DNA of 64,000 nucleotides from Chthoniobacteraceae bacterium (lineage in GTDB: Bacteria > Verrucomicrobiota > Verrucomicrobiia > Chthoniobacterales > Chthoniobacteraceae): contig CANJNZ010000004.1 of assembly GCA_947476045.1 (NCBI GenBank), forward strand, positions 1 through 64,000. The letters run 5' to 3'. The notes below the pieces were generated by a model. It was given only the letters and a program-made list of their open reading frames with translations, searched no databases and was not told the DNA's origin. Positions 19,614 through 28,559 of the stretch are shown here, in pieces; position 1 is the first letter of the stretch, and every line of letters begins with the position of its first letter. The position numbers and the translations under genes were made by a program.

Positions 19614-22361
19614 TTAGCCGGTGGTGCGGAGTCCGCTGGCGATGGCGTTGATGCTTAAGAGCATTTCGGGCAGCAGCGTGTTGGCGGAAGCTTCGTCTTC
19701 GCCAGCGCGGAGTGTGCGCCAGCGGCGGAGAAGCGCGATTTGTTGCCGGTGCAAAATACGGAGTGCCTCGGCGCGGAGTTCGAGCGTCTTCCACATGCGC
19801 GGACGGCGTGATGCCATCGGGCCGCCGCGTAGTTTTTCCAGCATGGTGCGCGTGAGTTCCCATTCACGGATGATGATGGAGAAAATGCGATCGCGCACTG
19901 CGGCGTCATCCACGAGCGAGGCGTAGGCGGTCATCAGATCGCGGTCGGTGCTTGCTAGCGAAGATTCCACATTCGTGATCACGTAATGGAGGAATGACCA
20001 GTTTCGCAATTCGGCGGAGAGTTTCGCCATTTCACCATCGCTCAGCGAAGCAAGCGCGCTGCCGACTCCGAACCAACCGGGGACGTAAAAGCGCGCCTGA
20101 TTCCATGAGAAGACCCAAGGGATTGCCCGTAAATCAGCGAGGCTCGGCTTGCCCGTGCGTCGCGATGGGCGCGAGCCGATGCGGCTGTGTTCCAGCGCAT
20201 CAATCGGAGTCGCTGCGCGGTAAAATGCGAGGAAGCCGTCGGCTTCGAGTAGCGAGCGATAGGCGTCGCGACTTGTGGCGGCGAGTTTTTCAACGAGTGG
20301 CGCGAGCGCGTGCTCTGGCTCGCTGCCGTGCGAGTGGCGTGCTGTGGTTCCGGCGACTCCGGCGAGCAGCAGTTCGAGATTATATGCAGCGGTGGAGGCG
20401 TTCGCGAATTTCTGTGCAATGGTTTCGCCCTGCTCGGTGAGGCGGATGTCGCCGCAGAGCGAGCCGTGTGGCAGCGCGTCGAGGAAGCGGTGTGTCGGCC
20501 CGGCACCACGGCTGACGGTGCCGCCGCGTCCATGGAAAAAGCGCAAGTCCACGCCGCTTTCCGCGCCAGCTTCAGCGAGGCGCGATTGTGCACGGTGCAG
20601 CGCCCATTGGCTCGCGAGGATCCCAGCGTCCTTGTTGCTGTCGCTGTAGCCGACCATCACTTGTTGTGTGAGTTGTGTGGTGCCTTCGCGTTTCGCCTGA
20701 AACTCCAGACTCCGCCGCGTCACGGGCTGCGCGAGAAATTGCCTGACCATGTCGGGGCCGCCTTCGAGATCGTCGGCAGTTTCAAAGAGCGGAACGACGG
20801 GCAGCAGGCACACGATACCTTCGGGAAAAGCACGAAGCAGCCCGGCTTCGCGTGCGAGCACATGGACGACGAGGAGATCGGAAAGCCGTCGCGTCATGCT
20901 CACGATGAGTGAACCAATTCCATCCGCGCCAAATGCTGCGAGATGTTGCGCGAGCACCCGGTAGCAACCGAGGACGGCGTCGGCCTCCGGCCCCGCGCTC
21001 GCGCTCGGATGCAGGAACGGTCGCGGCGAGCGGAGTTCGCGTTCGAGAAAACGCAGTCGCTCATTTTCGCTCCACTCTTCCCACTGGCTGCCGTCGAGTC
21101 CTGCTGCGCCCATGAGTTGCATGAGCGCCTTCGCGTGAAATGCGGAGTTTTGCCGGATGTCGAGATGCGCGAGGTGAAAGCCGAAGACTTCGAGTGCGCG
21201 TTGCACGGGCTCGACATCGCTGACCGCGAGCCGCTGTGCGCCGCTCTCGACGAGCGCGGCGTGGAGTGTGGCGAGATCGGCGGCGAGTTCTGTGGAGTGC
21301 TGGTAAAAAGCGGCACCTTCGCGGAGTTGTGCGCGCTGGCCGGGTGCGAGTTCGACTGGCAGGCGTGCGAGCATGAGGCCGACGAATTGCCGCCACGGTT
21401 CCTCGACGTGCGCTGTGAGCGTGGGTGCTGCGAGTTCGCCGAGCGCGTCGGCGAGACGTCCGATGCCTTCGCGCAGCGCACGCGGCGGTGATTGCATCCA
21501 CGTCGTGAGCGTGAGTTTTCCTGCGAGCTTAGTGAGGTTGCGGTGGTGGACTAGCAGCGCATTGGCGCGAAGGCTTTCGAGCGTTTCGCGAGTGATTTCG
21601 GCAGTGACGCCGGGGTGACCGTCACGGTCGCCGCCGACCCACGTGCCGAAGCGCAGTCGAGGAAGCGCGCGAAGCGCATCGGGCGCGAAGCCTGCATCCG
21701 CCCACGCAAGGTGCAGGCGCTCATCGAGAGTGGGGAGCACGCGCGGGAAGACTTCGCGCAGGTAGTGCATCACGTTGCGGCGCTCGTCCGTGAGTGTCGG
21801 CTTTTCCAAAAGGATCTCGCCCGTTCGCCACAGGCGTTCGAGGGCAGCTTTGATTTCAACGCGCTGGCGCTTTTTACTCGTTGGTGTTTGGGACGAGTTG
21901 CGTGCGTGTTCGAGCAACGCATGAAGCGCGCGATGGTGGTCGAGGACGGAAAGACGCTTCGCCTCCGTGGGGTGTGCTGTGAGCACTGGTTCGACGCGGA
22001 CGCGTGGTAGCATCGCGGCGATTTCTTTCGCGCTGATTCCGTCCGCTTTTAACCGGGCGAGCTGCGCGCCCCACAGGCCCTGCTCGGCTGTCAGACCTTC
22101 GCTGGATTCGCGCAGTTCGCGCATAGCGGCTGCGGCGTTTTCCTCGACCATGTTCAGCAATTGAAATGCAACCGAGTAGGCGAGCCCGAGGCGTGGCGGC
22201 AGTTCGGCGGACGTCTCGATTGGCTTACCGCGCCAGGGCAGGTGAGCGGCGAGTTCGCCGTGGCCGAGTTCATGCAGGACTTCGGCGAATGCTTCGAGCA
22301 GGCTGTGCAGATCGCCATCCATCTGCTCGAAGCCGATGCTGAGATAGTCGGGCTTGCTCAC
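19614..22361 (-). CDS. ppc: Phosphoenolpyruvate carboxylase
   Basis: 915 residues, close to the 880-930 of bacterial enzymes. It makes oxaloacetate from PEP and bicarbonate. The catalytic histidine loop VLTAHPTEAKR (H130), the phosphate-binding GYSDSNKDAGILAS, and the active-site FHGRGGTVSRGAGP are all intact. The C-terminus ends in LRTTG, matching the conserved C-terminal glycine. The start overlaps the end of the alpha-E gene by four bases (ATGA, 22358-22361), and the next gene begins 12 bp after its stop, so it is built into the ATP-grasp/alpha-E/transglutaminase operon. That is an odd place for an anaplerotic enzyme. Possibly it supplies oxaloacetate, and so aspartate, for the ligases; this is inference. 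Confidence 0.96.
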   Translation of the reverse strand: MSKPDYLSIGFEQMDGDLHSLLEAFAEVLHELGHGELAAHLPWRGKPIETSAELPPRLGLAYSVAFQLLNMVEENAAAAMRELRESSEGLTAEQGLWGAQLARLKADGISAKEIAAMLPRVRVEPVLTAHPTEAKRLSVLDHHRALHALLEHARNSSQTPTSKKRQRVEIKAALERLWRTGEILLEKPTLTDERRNVMHYLREVFPRVLPTLDERLHLAWADAGFAPDALRALPRLRFGTWVGGDRDGHPGVTAEITRETLESLRANALLVHHRNLTKLAGKLTLTTWMQSPPRALREGIGRLADALGELAAPTLTAHVEEPWRQFVGLMLARLPVELAPGQRAQLREGAAFYQHSTELAADLATLHAALVESGAQRLAVSDVEPVQRALEVFGFHLAHLDIRQNSAFHAKALMQLMGAAGLDGSQWEEWSENERLRFLERELRSPRPFLHPSASAGPEADAVLGCYRVLAQHLAAFGADGIGSLIVSMTRRLSDLLVVHVLAREAGLLRAFPEGIVCLLPVVPLFETADDLEGGPDMVRQFLAQPVTRRSLEFQAKREGTTQLTQQVMVGYSDSNKDAGILASQWALHRAQSRLAEAGAESGVDLRFFHGRGGTVSRGAGPTHRFLDALPHGSLCGDIRLTEQGETIAQKFANASTAAYNLELLLAGVAGTTARHSHGSEPEHALAPLVEKLAATSRDAYRSLLEADGFLAFYRAATPIDALEHSRIGSRPSRRTGKPSLADLRAIPWVFSWNQARFYVPGWFGVGSALASLSDGEMAKLSAELRNWSFLHYVITNVESSLASTDRDLMTAYASLVDDAAVRDRIFSIIIREWELTRTMLEKLRGGPMASRRPRMWKTLELRAEALRILHRQQIALLRRWRTLRAGEDEASANTLLPEMLLSINAIASGLRTTG

Positions 22362-23374
22362 TGTTGTTGCTGCATCTCCTGTTGGACGAGGATTTCGTCC
22401 TCCAGATTGAGAAATGGCTGGAAGATGTAGGCGTTGAAAAGTGCTTCGCCGACTTCGTTGAACTTGAATTGGAGCAAGTCGAGATAGCTGTGAAGGCCGT
22501 GCGCGAGGACTTCGTCGAGCGACCCGTATTCGAGTTCAGCGAGCAGGCGTCCGCAGAGTTTTTCGGCGTCGTTGCTGTAGCGGCGAGCGGGCACGCCGGA
22601 GATGGCGTGGAGTGCGTCGTTCAGTTTCTCGATGCAAAAGCGGACGCTGCGCGGAAACTCCTCATTGAATAGCAGAAGTTCGACCGCCCACTCGGGCCGG
22701 ACTTCCGCGCCATAGGCGGCTTTGTAGGCGTCCCAAGCGGAGCAGGAGCGAAGGATGGCGCTCCATTCCAGCGCGTCGCTTTGCGTGATGGTTTCGGGCG
22801 CGCCTTTTTCCGGGAAGGTCTTATGGCGCACGTCCAGGATGCGGGTGATTTTATCCGCGCGTTCGAGAAATTTCCCCGCCTGCATGAACTGCCAGCCTTC
22901 GTTGTGGACGAACGTCGCATAGATGAGGCCGAGCAGGAGCAGGCTCGTGTTTTTGATCTGCGTAAAAAAATCCGTCGGACTTTGCTGCCACATATAGCGC
23001 GCATCCTGACCGCGCATCCACAGGTAAAGGCGGTTCAGCTCCTCCCAAAGTTCGGAGGTGATTTGGTCGCGCACCATGCGTGCATTTTCGCGCGCCTGCG
23101 CGATGGAACTCACGATGCTGTTGGGATTATCCGCGTCGAAAACGAGGAAGTCCGTGACAGCCTGTCCGGTGGCACGCGGATACTTCTCGAGGAACTCCGC
23201 ATCGTCGCCGGTGGACTGGACAATTGGCATCCAGTGCTCCGCGAGAGTGGAGTCATCGAGATTTCGGATATCGAGTAATAGTTGGAGATTCGTATCAACG
23301 ATACGCGCGGTGTTTTCCGCGCGTTCGATGCAACGACTCATCCAGTAGAGACAGTTTGCGACGCGACTGAGCAT
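22358..23374 (-). CDS. Stand-alone alpha-E domain protein (DUF403)
   Basis: 338 residues, almost entirely helical, beginning MLSRVANCLYWMSRCIERAENTAR, the signature of the alpha-E family. The NVDTNLQLLLD-like and VHNEGWQFMQAGKFLERADKITRILDVR segments repeat the motif internally. Function is unknown biochemically; members nearly always sit beside circularly permuted ATP-grasp and transglutaminase genes and are thought to act with them. The gene lies 99 bp downstream of such an ATP-grasp gene and overlaps ppc by four bases. The 99-bp spacer contains a degenerate repeat (23429-23460). It corresponds to the C-terminal half of the fusion at 13756-16254. Confidence 0.9.
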   Translation of the reverse strand: MLSRVANCLYWMSRCIERAENTARIVDTNLQLLLDIRNLDDSTLAEHWMPIVQSTGDDAEFLEKYPRATGQAVTDFLVFDADNPNSIVSSIAQARENARMVRDQITSELWEELNRLYLWMRGQDARYMWQQSPTDFFTQIKNTSLLLLGLIYATFVHNEGWQFMQAGKFLERADKITRILDVRHKTFPEKGAPETITQSDALEWSAILRSCSAWDAYKAAYGAEVRPEWAVELLLFNEEFPRSVRFCIEKLNDALHAISGVPARRYSNDAEKLCGRLLAELEYGSLDEVLAHGLHSYLDLLQFKFNEVGEALFNAYIFQPFLNLEDEILVQQEMQQQQ

Positions 23375-23428
23375 GGCGATGGTATGTATGGGTTTGGGTT
23401 GCGGCCATGCAGGTGGGAAAGGGAAGGC

Positions 23429-23460
23429 GATGTCGAATGACGGATGCCGGATGACGAAAT
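23429..23460. repeat. Degenerate short tandem filler repeat (ATGxCGGATG type)
   Basis: A run of near-identical 7-8 base words (GTCGAATGA, CGGATGCCGGATGAC, GAAAT) in the 99-bp spacer between the ATP-grasp and alpha-E genes. It resembles the runs at 28489-28512, 29603-29657 and 63604-63638 in style. No coding sense here. Confidence 0.5.
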
Positions 23461-23473
23461 GGGAAGGCTGGAG

Positions 23474-24910
23474 TTATTCATCGCCGTAGAGAACCCATGT
23501 GTCTTTTGAGCCGCCGCCTTGCGAGCTGTTCACGACGAGCGAGCCTTTGCGCAGGGCGACGCGGGTGAGGCCGCCGGGGACGATGGTGATTTTTTCGCCG
23601 TAGAGGGCGAATGGGCGGAGGTCTATGTGGCGACCCTCGAAAGTGCCGTCGTCTTGCCGCGTGGGGTGCGTGCTGAGCGAAATCATCGGCTGCGCGATGT
23701 AGTTGCGCGGGTCGGCGAGGATCGCAGTTTTGAAATCATCGCGTTCTTTTTGCGAAGCGCGTGGCCCCATGAGCATTCCGTAGCCGCCACTTTCGTTCGC
23801 GGCTTTCACGACGAGTTTGTCGAGGTTTTCGACGATATACTTTTTGTCGGCGTCTTCGCTGGCGAGGTAGGTCGGGACGTTGGGCAGGATGGGCTCTTGA
23901 TCGAGGTAGTATTTGATCATCTTGGGGACGAAGTAATACATCACTTTGTCGTCGGCGATGCCGGTGCCGATGGAGTTGGCAAGCGAGACGTTTCCGCTGC
24001 GGTAGGCGTTGATGAGGCCGGGCACGCCGAGCTGTGAGTCGCGACGGAAGACGGTGGGGTCGAGAAAGTCGTCGTCGAGCCTGCGGTAGATCACGTGGAC
24101 GGGGCGCTGGCCTTTCGTCGTGCGCATGAAGACGCGCGAGTCGCGGACGACAAGGTCGCGGCCTTCGACGATCTCGATGCCCATCTGCCGCGCGAGATAG
24201 GTGTGCTCGAAATACGCGGAGTTGTATGCGCCGGGTGTGAGCAGCACGACGGTCGGCTCGGCGACTCCGGCGGGCGCGATGTATTGGAGCATCTTCAGCA
24301 ATTCCTGCGGGTAGTGCTCCACCGGGCGGACGCCGATGCTTTCAAACATCCCTGGGTATGTGCGCTTCATCGCGCGTCGATTTTCCAGGACGTAGCTCAC
24401 GCCCGACGGGCAGCGGCCATTGTCTTCGAGGACGAGATAATTTCCATCGGCATCGCGGATCAGGTCGGTGCCGCAGATGTGGATATAAATGTCCTTCGGC
24501 ACATTGAAGCCCGCGAACTCGCGCCGGAAATGTTTTCCCGAAAGAATGTAGTAAGGAGGGATGATGCCGTCCTTCACGATGCGCTGCTCGTGGTAGATGT
24601 CGTGGAGAAAAAGATTGAGCGCCGTGATGCGTTGTTTGAGGCCGGCCTCGATGTGTTCCCATTCTTTCGCGGGGATGATGCGCGGCAGCATGTCGAAGGG
24701 GAAAATCCGCTCCGTGCCCTGCGCATCGCCATACACGTTGAAAGTGATCCCTTGTCGCATGAACGCGAGATCCACGGCCTGACTGCGCACGGAAAATTCC
24801 GGCACTGTGAGCGACTCGAACGCCTCCCGCATCTTGCGATAATGCGGTCGTGTGGCGGCTCCCGCCATTTCATCGAACAACCCCGATCCTGTTTGATATC
24901 CTTGCAGCAC
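23474..24910 (-). CDS. Circularly permuted ATP-grasp (type 2) protein
   Basis: 478 residues, the normal length for the DUF404/DUF407 family. Key stretches are [89 protein letters not shown] and [14 protein letters not shown], and the C-terminal [31 protein letters not shown]. These hold the ATP and metal ligands, so it should be an active carboxylate-amine ligase. It is the first gene of the co-directional block that continues through alpha-E, ppc and the transglutaminases down to 11983. The 63 bp upstream (24911-24973) should contain the operon promoter unless transcription enters from the gene at 24974. Confidence 0.92.
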   Translation of the reverse strand: MLQGYQTGSGLFDEMAGAATRPHYRKMREAFESLTVPEFSVRSQAVDLAFMRQGITFNVYGDAQGTERIFPFDMLPRIIPAKEWEHIEAGLKQRITALNLFLHDIYHEQRIVKDGIIPPYYILSGKHFRREFAGFNVPKDIYIHICGTDLIRDADGNYLVLEDNGRCPSGVSYVLENRRAMKRTYPGMFESIGVRPVEHYPQELLKMLQYIAPAGVAEPTVVLLTPGAYNSAYFEHTYLARQMGIEIVEGRDLVVRDSRVFMRTTKGQRPVHVIYRRLDDDFLDPTVFRRDSQLGVPGLINAYRSGNVSLANSIGTGIADDKVMYYFVPKMIKYYLDQEPILPNVPTYLASEDADKKYIVENLDKLVVKAANESGGYGMLMGPRASQKERDDFKTAILADPRNYIAQPMISLSTHPTRQDDGTFEGRHIDLRPFALYGEKITIVPGGLTRVALRKGSLVVNSSQGGGSKDTWVLYGDE

Positions 24911-24973
24911 GGCTTTGCTGCTAAATGGAAGTCACGCGTTCTGGCAAGCGCGATGTGTAGTTGATGTCCGGGA

Positions 24974-25885
24974 TTATGAGCGGTGGAAAATAAATGCGAA
25001 GAGGCTCTCGATAAGGCTGGGCTTCCGTGTTTCGAAGCTAGTGGGGGCGTCGATAAGTCCCGGTCGCGCGCGGAGTTTTGGTTTTGCAGGTGCAGCAGCA
25101 GGTGCCTCGGGCGCGACGGCAGGCTGGGGTGTTTCCTCAATCTTGTTGATGAGCGGGGTTTTCTTTTCGATCACAGTTGCCGGAGCAGGTGCAACTTTGA
25201 CCTCGCTGGCTGGTGTCGCGTTCATGCGCAATTCCGGGGTGATTGTTGTAAGCGGATCGAGTTGAGATTTCGCAGGCTTTGAAATTTGCGTTGTGGGGGC
25301 CTGGCGTTTCTCTGTTTGCGCACTCTTCACGGGCTTAGCGCTCTTCGTAGGTTGAGTGCTCTTTGCAGGCTGCGCGCTTTTTACGGGCTGTGTTTGCTTG
25401 ACGGGTTGGATGCGGCTGATGGCGGTTTTACGGCGTGCCGATTTTTCCAAGGGTTTTACAGCTTTATCATCGCTGGCGGGAAAATCCGTGACGGAGACAA
25501 CGGTTGTGGGGCGGCGGACATAAAAGCTGATCTGGCGTTCAACGGATTCATTCGGGAGCCAAACCGGGCAGGTAAGGTGGTCATCCATGATCCAGTATGG
25601 ATTTTTTGGTTCAGCGGTGTCTTTGTAGATGATGGCTGTCCTCTCGACGCTGCCCTTGAGGGTGAATTTCGAGGAGTATTGGAACTGGAATACAACTACT
25701 TTGTGGGCGATGCCGGCACGGAGGAGGGTGCTGTGAAGTCCGGCGGCGTAGGCGCGGGATTTGTCCTTGGCATCTCCAGTTGCGTGAGGGGTGGAGATGA
25801 CTTTCTGCCACGTGTCTGTCTTTGCGGAATAGCAGGCTGCGGCCAGCAGTGCGGAGCCGATTATCAGAGCGAGTATGGTTTTCAT
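24974..25885 (-). CDS. Exported Lys/Pro-rich repeat protein of unknown function
   Basis: About 303 residues from ATG 25885 (MKTILALIIGSALLAAACYS), chosen because a signal peptide begins there; an in-frame upstream codon at 25930 adds 15 unlikely residues. The LAAAC sequence could be a weak lipobox. Residues ~20-120 form a folded-looking domain (WQKVISTPHATGDAKDKSRAYA, GIAHKVVVFQFQY, YWIMDDHLTCPVWLP). The middle, ~150-200, is a low-complexity stretch of imperfect six-residue repeats (QPVKSA, QPAKST, QPTKSA, KPVKSA) suggesting an extended basic linker, perhaps crossing the cell wall. The tail is Pro/Ala-rich and ends in a hydrophobic patch (ESLFAFIFHRS). I do not recognise a family. It lies between an FHA-receiver gene and the ATP-grasp operon on the same strand. 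Confidence 0.7.
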   Translation of the reverse strand: MKTILALIIGSALLAAACYSAKTDTWQKVISTPHATGDAKDKSRAYAAGLHSTLLRAGIAHKVVVFQFQYSSKFTLKGSVERTAIIYKDTAEPKNPYWIMDDHLTCPVWLPNESVERQISFYVRRPTTVVSVTDFPASDDKAVKPLEKSARRKTAISRIQPVKQTQPVKSAQPAKSTQPTKSAKPVKSAQTEKRQAPTTQISKPAKSQLDPLTTITPELRMNATPASEVKVAPAPATVIEKKTPLINKIEETPQPAVAPEAPAAAPAKPKLRARPGLIDAPTSFETRKPSLIESLFAFIFHRS

Positions 25886-25939
25886 GGGTGTTCCGCAAGC
25901 GTTGCTAGAGCAAAATCTGCGAATATACAAACCAAATGC

Positions 25940-27322
25940 TTAGACAAGGTCGAGTTGGTTTTTAAAGACCCACGTGTTCGCTTTGACGGTAAGCTCATAC
26001 ATATAGAAAGGCTTGCCGATGAAATCGGTGCCGCCACTGAGGGAACTTTGGACGCGGCTTTCGAGCGTATCGTTGCCGGTGAGAAAGACGATGGGCGTTT
26101 TTGCGTGCCCGGGAAGTTTGCGGATCGAGGAGCAAATATCGTGGCCATTGACATCCGGAAGGCCGATATCGAGGAGCAGCAGGTCGAAGCGGCCTTCGAG
26201 CATCAAATTGAGCGCTTCTTTTGCATCCGCACAGGTGGTCGTGGAAAGTTGGGCGAATTCCAGCGAGGCGGCGATGGCGGGGAGCAGGTCTTTATCATCG
26301 TCCAGGGCGAGGATTGATGGCTGGGGGAGATCGTTGCTTCGCGCGAGCACTTCGGGTCTCAGGAGCGTGGCGAGAAAATCAACTGCATGCGTGATTGTGC
26401 GCATAAGCCCGGGCTCGATGGCCCCGGGACGGTGTGCCATGTCGCGCAGCAGCGATTCCAGACTCACTACAAGACGAGTGACGGGATGATGACTGAGAGA
26501 GGTTGTGCGCTCTGCCATGTGGCTGCAAAGGACAAGCATTTCATTGCGTGCCTCCATGTCCTCGGGCTGGCGGTTGAGCAGCGAGACGAGCGGGCGGAGT
26601 TTGGCGTTCAGTTCCGCGATGTGTTTGAAAATAGGAGTGTTTGCATCTTCGTCGGCTACATCGCCCTCATTATTGACCACAGTGACGTGGGCCTGCGGGA
26701 CAGACGGAGCCGGCGGGAGGGTGATGGGGACAGTGTCCTTCATCGAGAATTTGTCGCCTGTGAGGGCAGCGATACCACGAAGCCGCCTTACTTCCAGTTG
26801 GAGGGTTTTGTTTTCGCGGGAAAGTGCGTCGCGTTCTTTCGTGAGCTTTATTGCTTGTGCTCGGAGAGAGACCAGATCCGCGCCTGTGGCCGGGGTTAGA
26901 AGCCGGGCGCTGCACAGGATGTCTATCTGCTTTTGTTGTTCCGAGAGTTTGGAAATGAGGACTTCGTTTTGCTCGCGAAGCATGCCGATTGTTTTGCGGA
27001 GGGCATCGGCCTCCATTTTTTCTTCGAGGTCAAACTCGTCCGGGACGAACTCGCATTCCACGGTGCCGATGGTGAGTTTGCACGGGTTTTTAAGCGGGGC
27101 TTCCAGAATTTGGCCTCCATTCAAAAAACAGTGGTTCGTGGAATTCAGGTCGCGGAGGATATAGTGTCCGTTCACGGCCACGAATTCTGCGTGGTGTGCG
27201 GAGACAGTGCCGTAATTAATCTGGATCGCATTGTCCGCCCGACGACCGACAGTGATGCGTTCGCCGATTATAGCGAAGGTCACTTCACCTTGTTGCGGAT
27301 GTTTTACGAGAAGTTTGGGCAT
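25940..27322 (-). CDS. FHA domain-coiled coil-response regulator receiver protein
   Basis: 460 residues from ATG 27322. An upstream in-frame reading to 27907 lies inside the aroF gene and is rejected. Residues 1-95 are a forkhead-associated domain that binds phosphothreonine peptides: VGRRADNAI, SAHHAEF and LRDLNSTNHCFLNG hold the usual Arg, Ser-His and Asn. Residues ~100-190 are a coiled coil (LREQNEVLISKLSEQQKQID). A helical stretch at ~225-330 follows. Residues ~340-460 form a receiver domain with the phosphorylated Asp at D385 (LLLLDIGLPDVNG), the DDDKD acidic cluster and Lys in IGKPF. There is no DNA-binding output domain, so it probably works through protein contacts, joining Ser/Thr-kinase and two-component signals. 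Confidence 0.85.
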   Translation of the reverse strand: MPKLLVKHPQQGEVTFAIIGERITVGRRADNAIQINYGTVSAHHAEFVAVNGHYILRDLNSTNHCFLNGGQILEAPLKNPCKLTIGTVECEFVPDEFDLEEKMEADALRKTIGMLREQNEVLISKLSEQQKQIDILCSARLLTPATGADLVSLRAQAIKLTKERDALSRENKTLQLEVRRLRGIAALTGDKFSMKDTVPITLPPAPSVPQAHVTVVNNEGDVADEDANTPIFKHIAELNAKLRPLVSLLNRQPEDMEARNEMLVLCSHMAERTTSLSHHPVTRLVVSLESLLRDMAHRPGAIEPGLMRTITHAVDFLATLLRPEVLARSNDLPQPSILALDDDKDLLPAIAASLEFAQLSTTTCADAKEALNLMLEGRFDLLLLDIGLPDVNGHDICSSIRKLPGHAKTPIVFLTGNDTLESRVQSSLSGGTDFIGKPFYMYELTVKANTWVFKNQLDLV

Positions 27323-27408
27323 GGGCTGTCTGTCTTTAAATGGATAAATCGCACTGCAACTAGCAGAACAGATGCCGTGGAGGGAAATCTGACGCAGGCT
27401 GACTACAT

Positions 27409-28449
27409 TTATCCGGCGTTTCCGCTCCGGATTTTCCAAACCGCACGCGCCTGTTGGATAATTGTCTTCAAAACGTCCGGGGTCACGGCCTGTTTCGGAT
27501 CGTCGCCGATGCCCTTGCTCGGGCTTATGTTGCATTCGAGGCACAAACCGTCCGCCCCATAAGCCATCGCCGCCAGCGAAGCCGCCGGGACGTAAGCCGC
27601 CTTGCCGACCGAGTGGCACGGATCCACGACGACGGGAGCCCATGTGCGCTCCTTTAAAAGTGGCACGATGCTTTCGTCCGGGTGATTGCGATAGCCGTCG
27701 AGCGAGGGCTGCGTGCCGCGCGGGCAGAGGATGACGTTCGGGTTGCCGAGCTGGACGATGTATTCCGCCGCCGAGATGAATTCCTGCACCGCTCCCATGT
27801 GGATGCTTCGTTTGAGCAGAACAGAAGTCGTGCTGCCCGCTATGGCGCGCCCCACCTGTCTGAGCAGCGAGTAATTCAGCGCGTTGCGTGCCCCGATTTG
27901 CAGGCAATCCACGCCCGCATCAATTGCGAGGCGTAAATGCTCTTCGTCCATTACCTCGGTATCCACTGGCAGCCCCGTCGCACGGCTTGCTTCCATTAAA
28001 ACCAGCAGCGCCTTCGCGTCGCCCTGGTAGCTGTAAGGGTTAGTGCGAGGCTTCCACACGCCGCCACGCAATGCGTGCGCCCCGGCCTCCTTGACCGCGT
28101 GTGCGGTCTCGATGGTGAGTTGCGGATTTTTCGGATCAATCGTGCACGGCCCAGCGCAGAAAAACGGTTCCGTTCCAAGCGTTACCCCGCCGATTTTCAC
28201 CTTGTGCGTCGCGAGACTTGAACGTGCATCCATCAGCTTGTGCGGACTTTGGATGCGGTCCACGCGGTTGATGTAGGTGAGCCCTTCGAGCTTCGTCACC
28301 ATGTCATCATTCCGCTCATCGCCGATGATGGCGTAAATGCACCGCTCCTGCCCCGTAATCACCTGCACCCGGCAGCCAAAACTGCCGACGATGTCCGTGA
28401 CTTCCTTGAGTTGTTCGTCTGAGAGTTTGTTGACGTTTGGGATGATCAT
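27409..28449 (-). CDS. aroF: 3-deoxy-7-phosphoheptulonate synthase (DAHP synthase, type I-beta)
   Basis: 346 residues. First enzyme of the shikimate pathway, joining PEP and erythrose-4-phosphate. Residues 1-75 are a ferredoxin-like regulatory domain (QLKEVTDIVGSFGCRVQVITG) as in Thermotoga/Bacillus type enzymes, usually the site of feedback control by aromatic amino acids. The barrel begins near 90 with AGPCTID (metal ligand C102), ALRGGVWKPRTNPYSYQG, LQIGARN, LLKRS, LCPRGTQ and VVDPCHSVGK. ATG 28449 is the first start that gives the family N-terminus. The 110-bp region upstream (28450-28559) contains a short degenerate repeat and presumably the promoter. Confidence 0.93.
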   Translation of the reverse strand: MIIPNVNKLSDEQLKEVTDIVGSFGCRVQVITGQERCIYAIIGDERNDDMVTKLEGLTYINRVDRIQSPHKLMDARSSLATHKVKIGGVTLGTEPFFCAGPCTIDPKNPQLTIETAHAVKEAGAHALRGGVWKPRTNPYSYQGDAKALLVLMEASRATGLPVDTEVMDEEHLRLAIDAGVDCLQIGARNALNYSLLRQVGRAIAGSTTSVLLKRSIHMGAVQEFISAAEYIVQLGNPNVILCPRGTQPSLDGYRNHPDESIVPLLKERTWAPVVVDPCHSVGKAAYVPAASLAAMAYGADGLCLECNISPSKGIGDDPKQAVTPDVLKTIIQQARAVWKIRSGNAG

Positions 28450-28488
28450 AGCGCGAAAAAAGAGCGGAAAAATAAACCCGGCCCGCAC

Positions 28489-28512
28489 AATGTCGAATGT
28501 CGAATGTCGGGC
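28489..28512. repeat. Degenerate tandem filler repeat (TGTCGAA words)
   Basis: Three back-to-back copies of a 7-base word (AATGTCG) in the spacer upstream of aroF, same style as the run at 23429-23460. Confidence 0.5.
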
Positions 28513-28559
28513 ACTGAAAGTTACTGGAGAAAGCGGGATTGCTCCATTTGCAGTGTATT

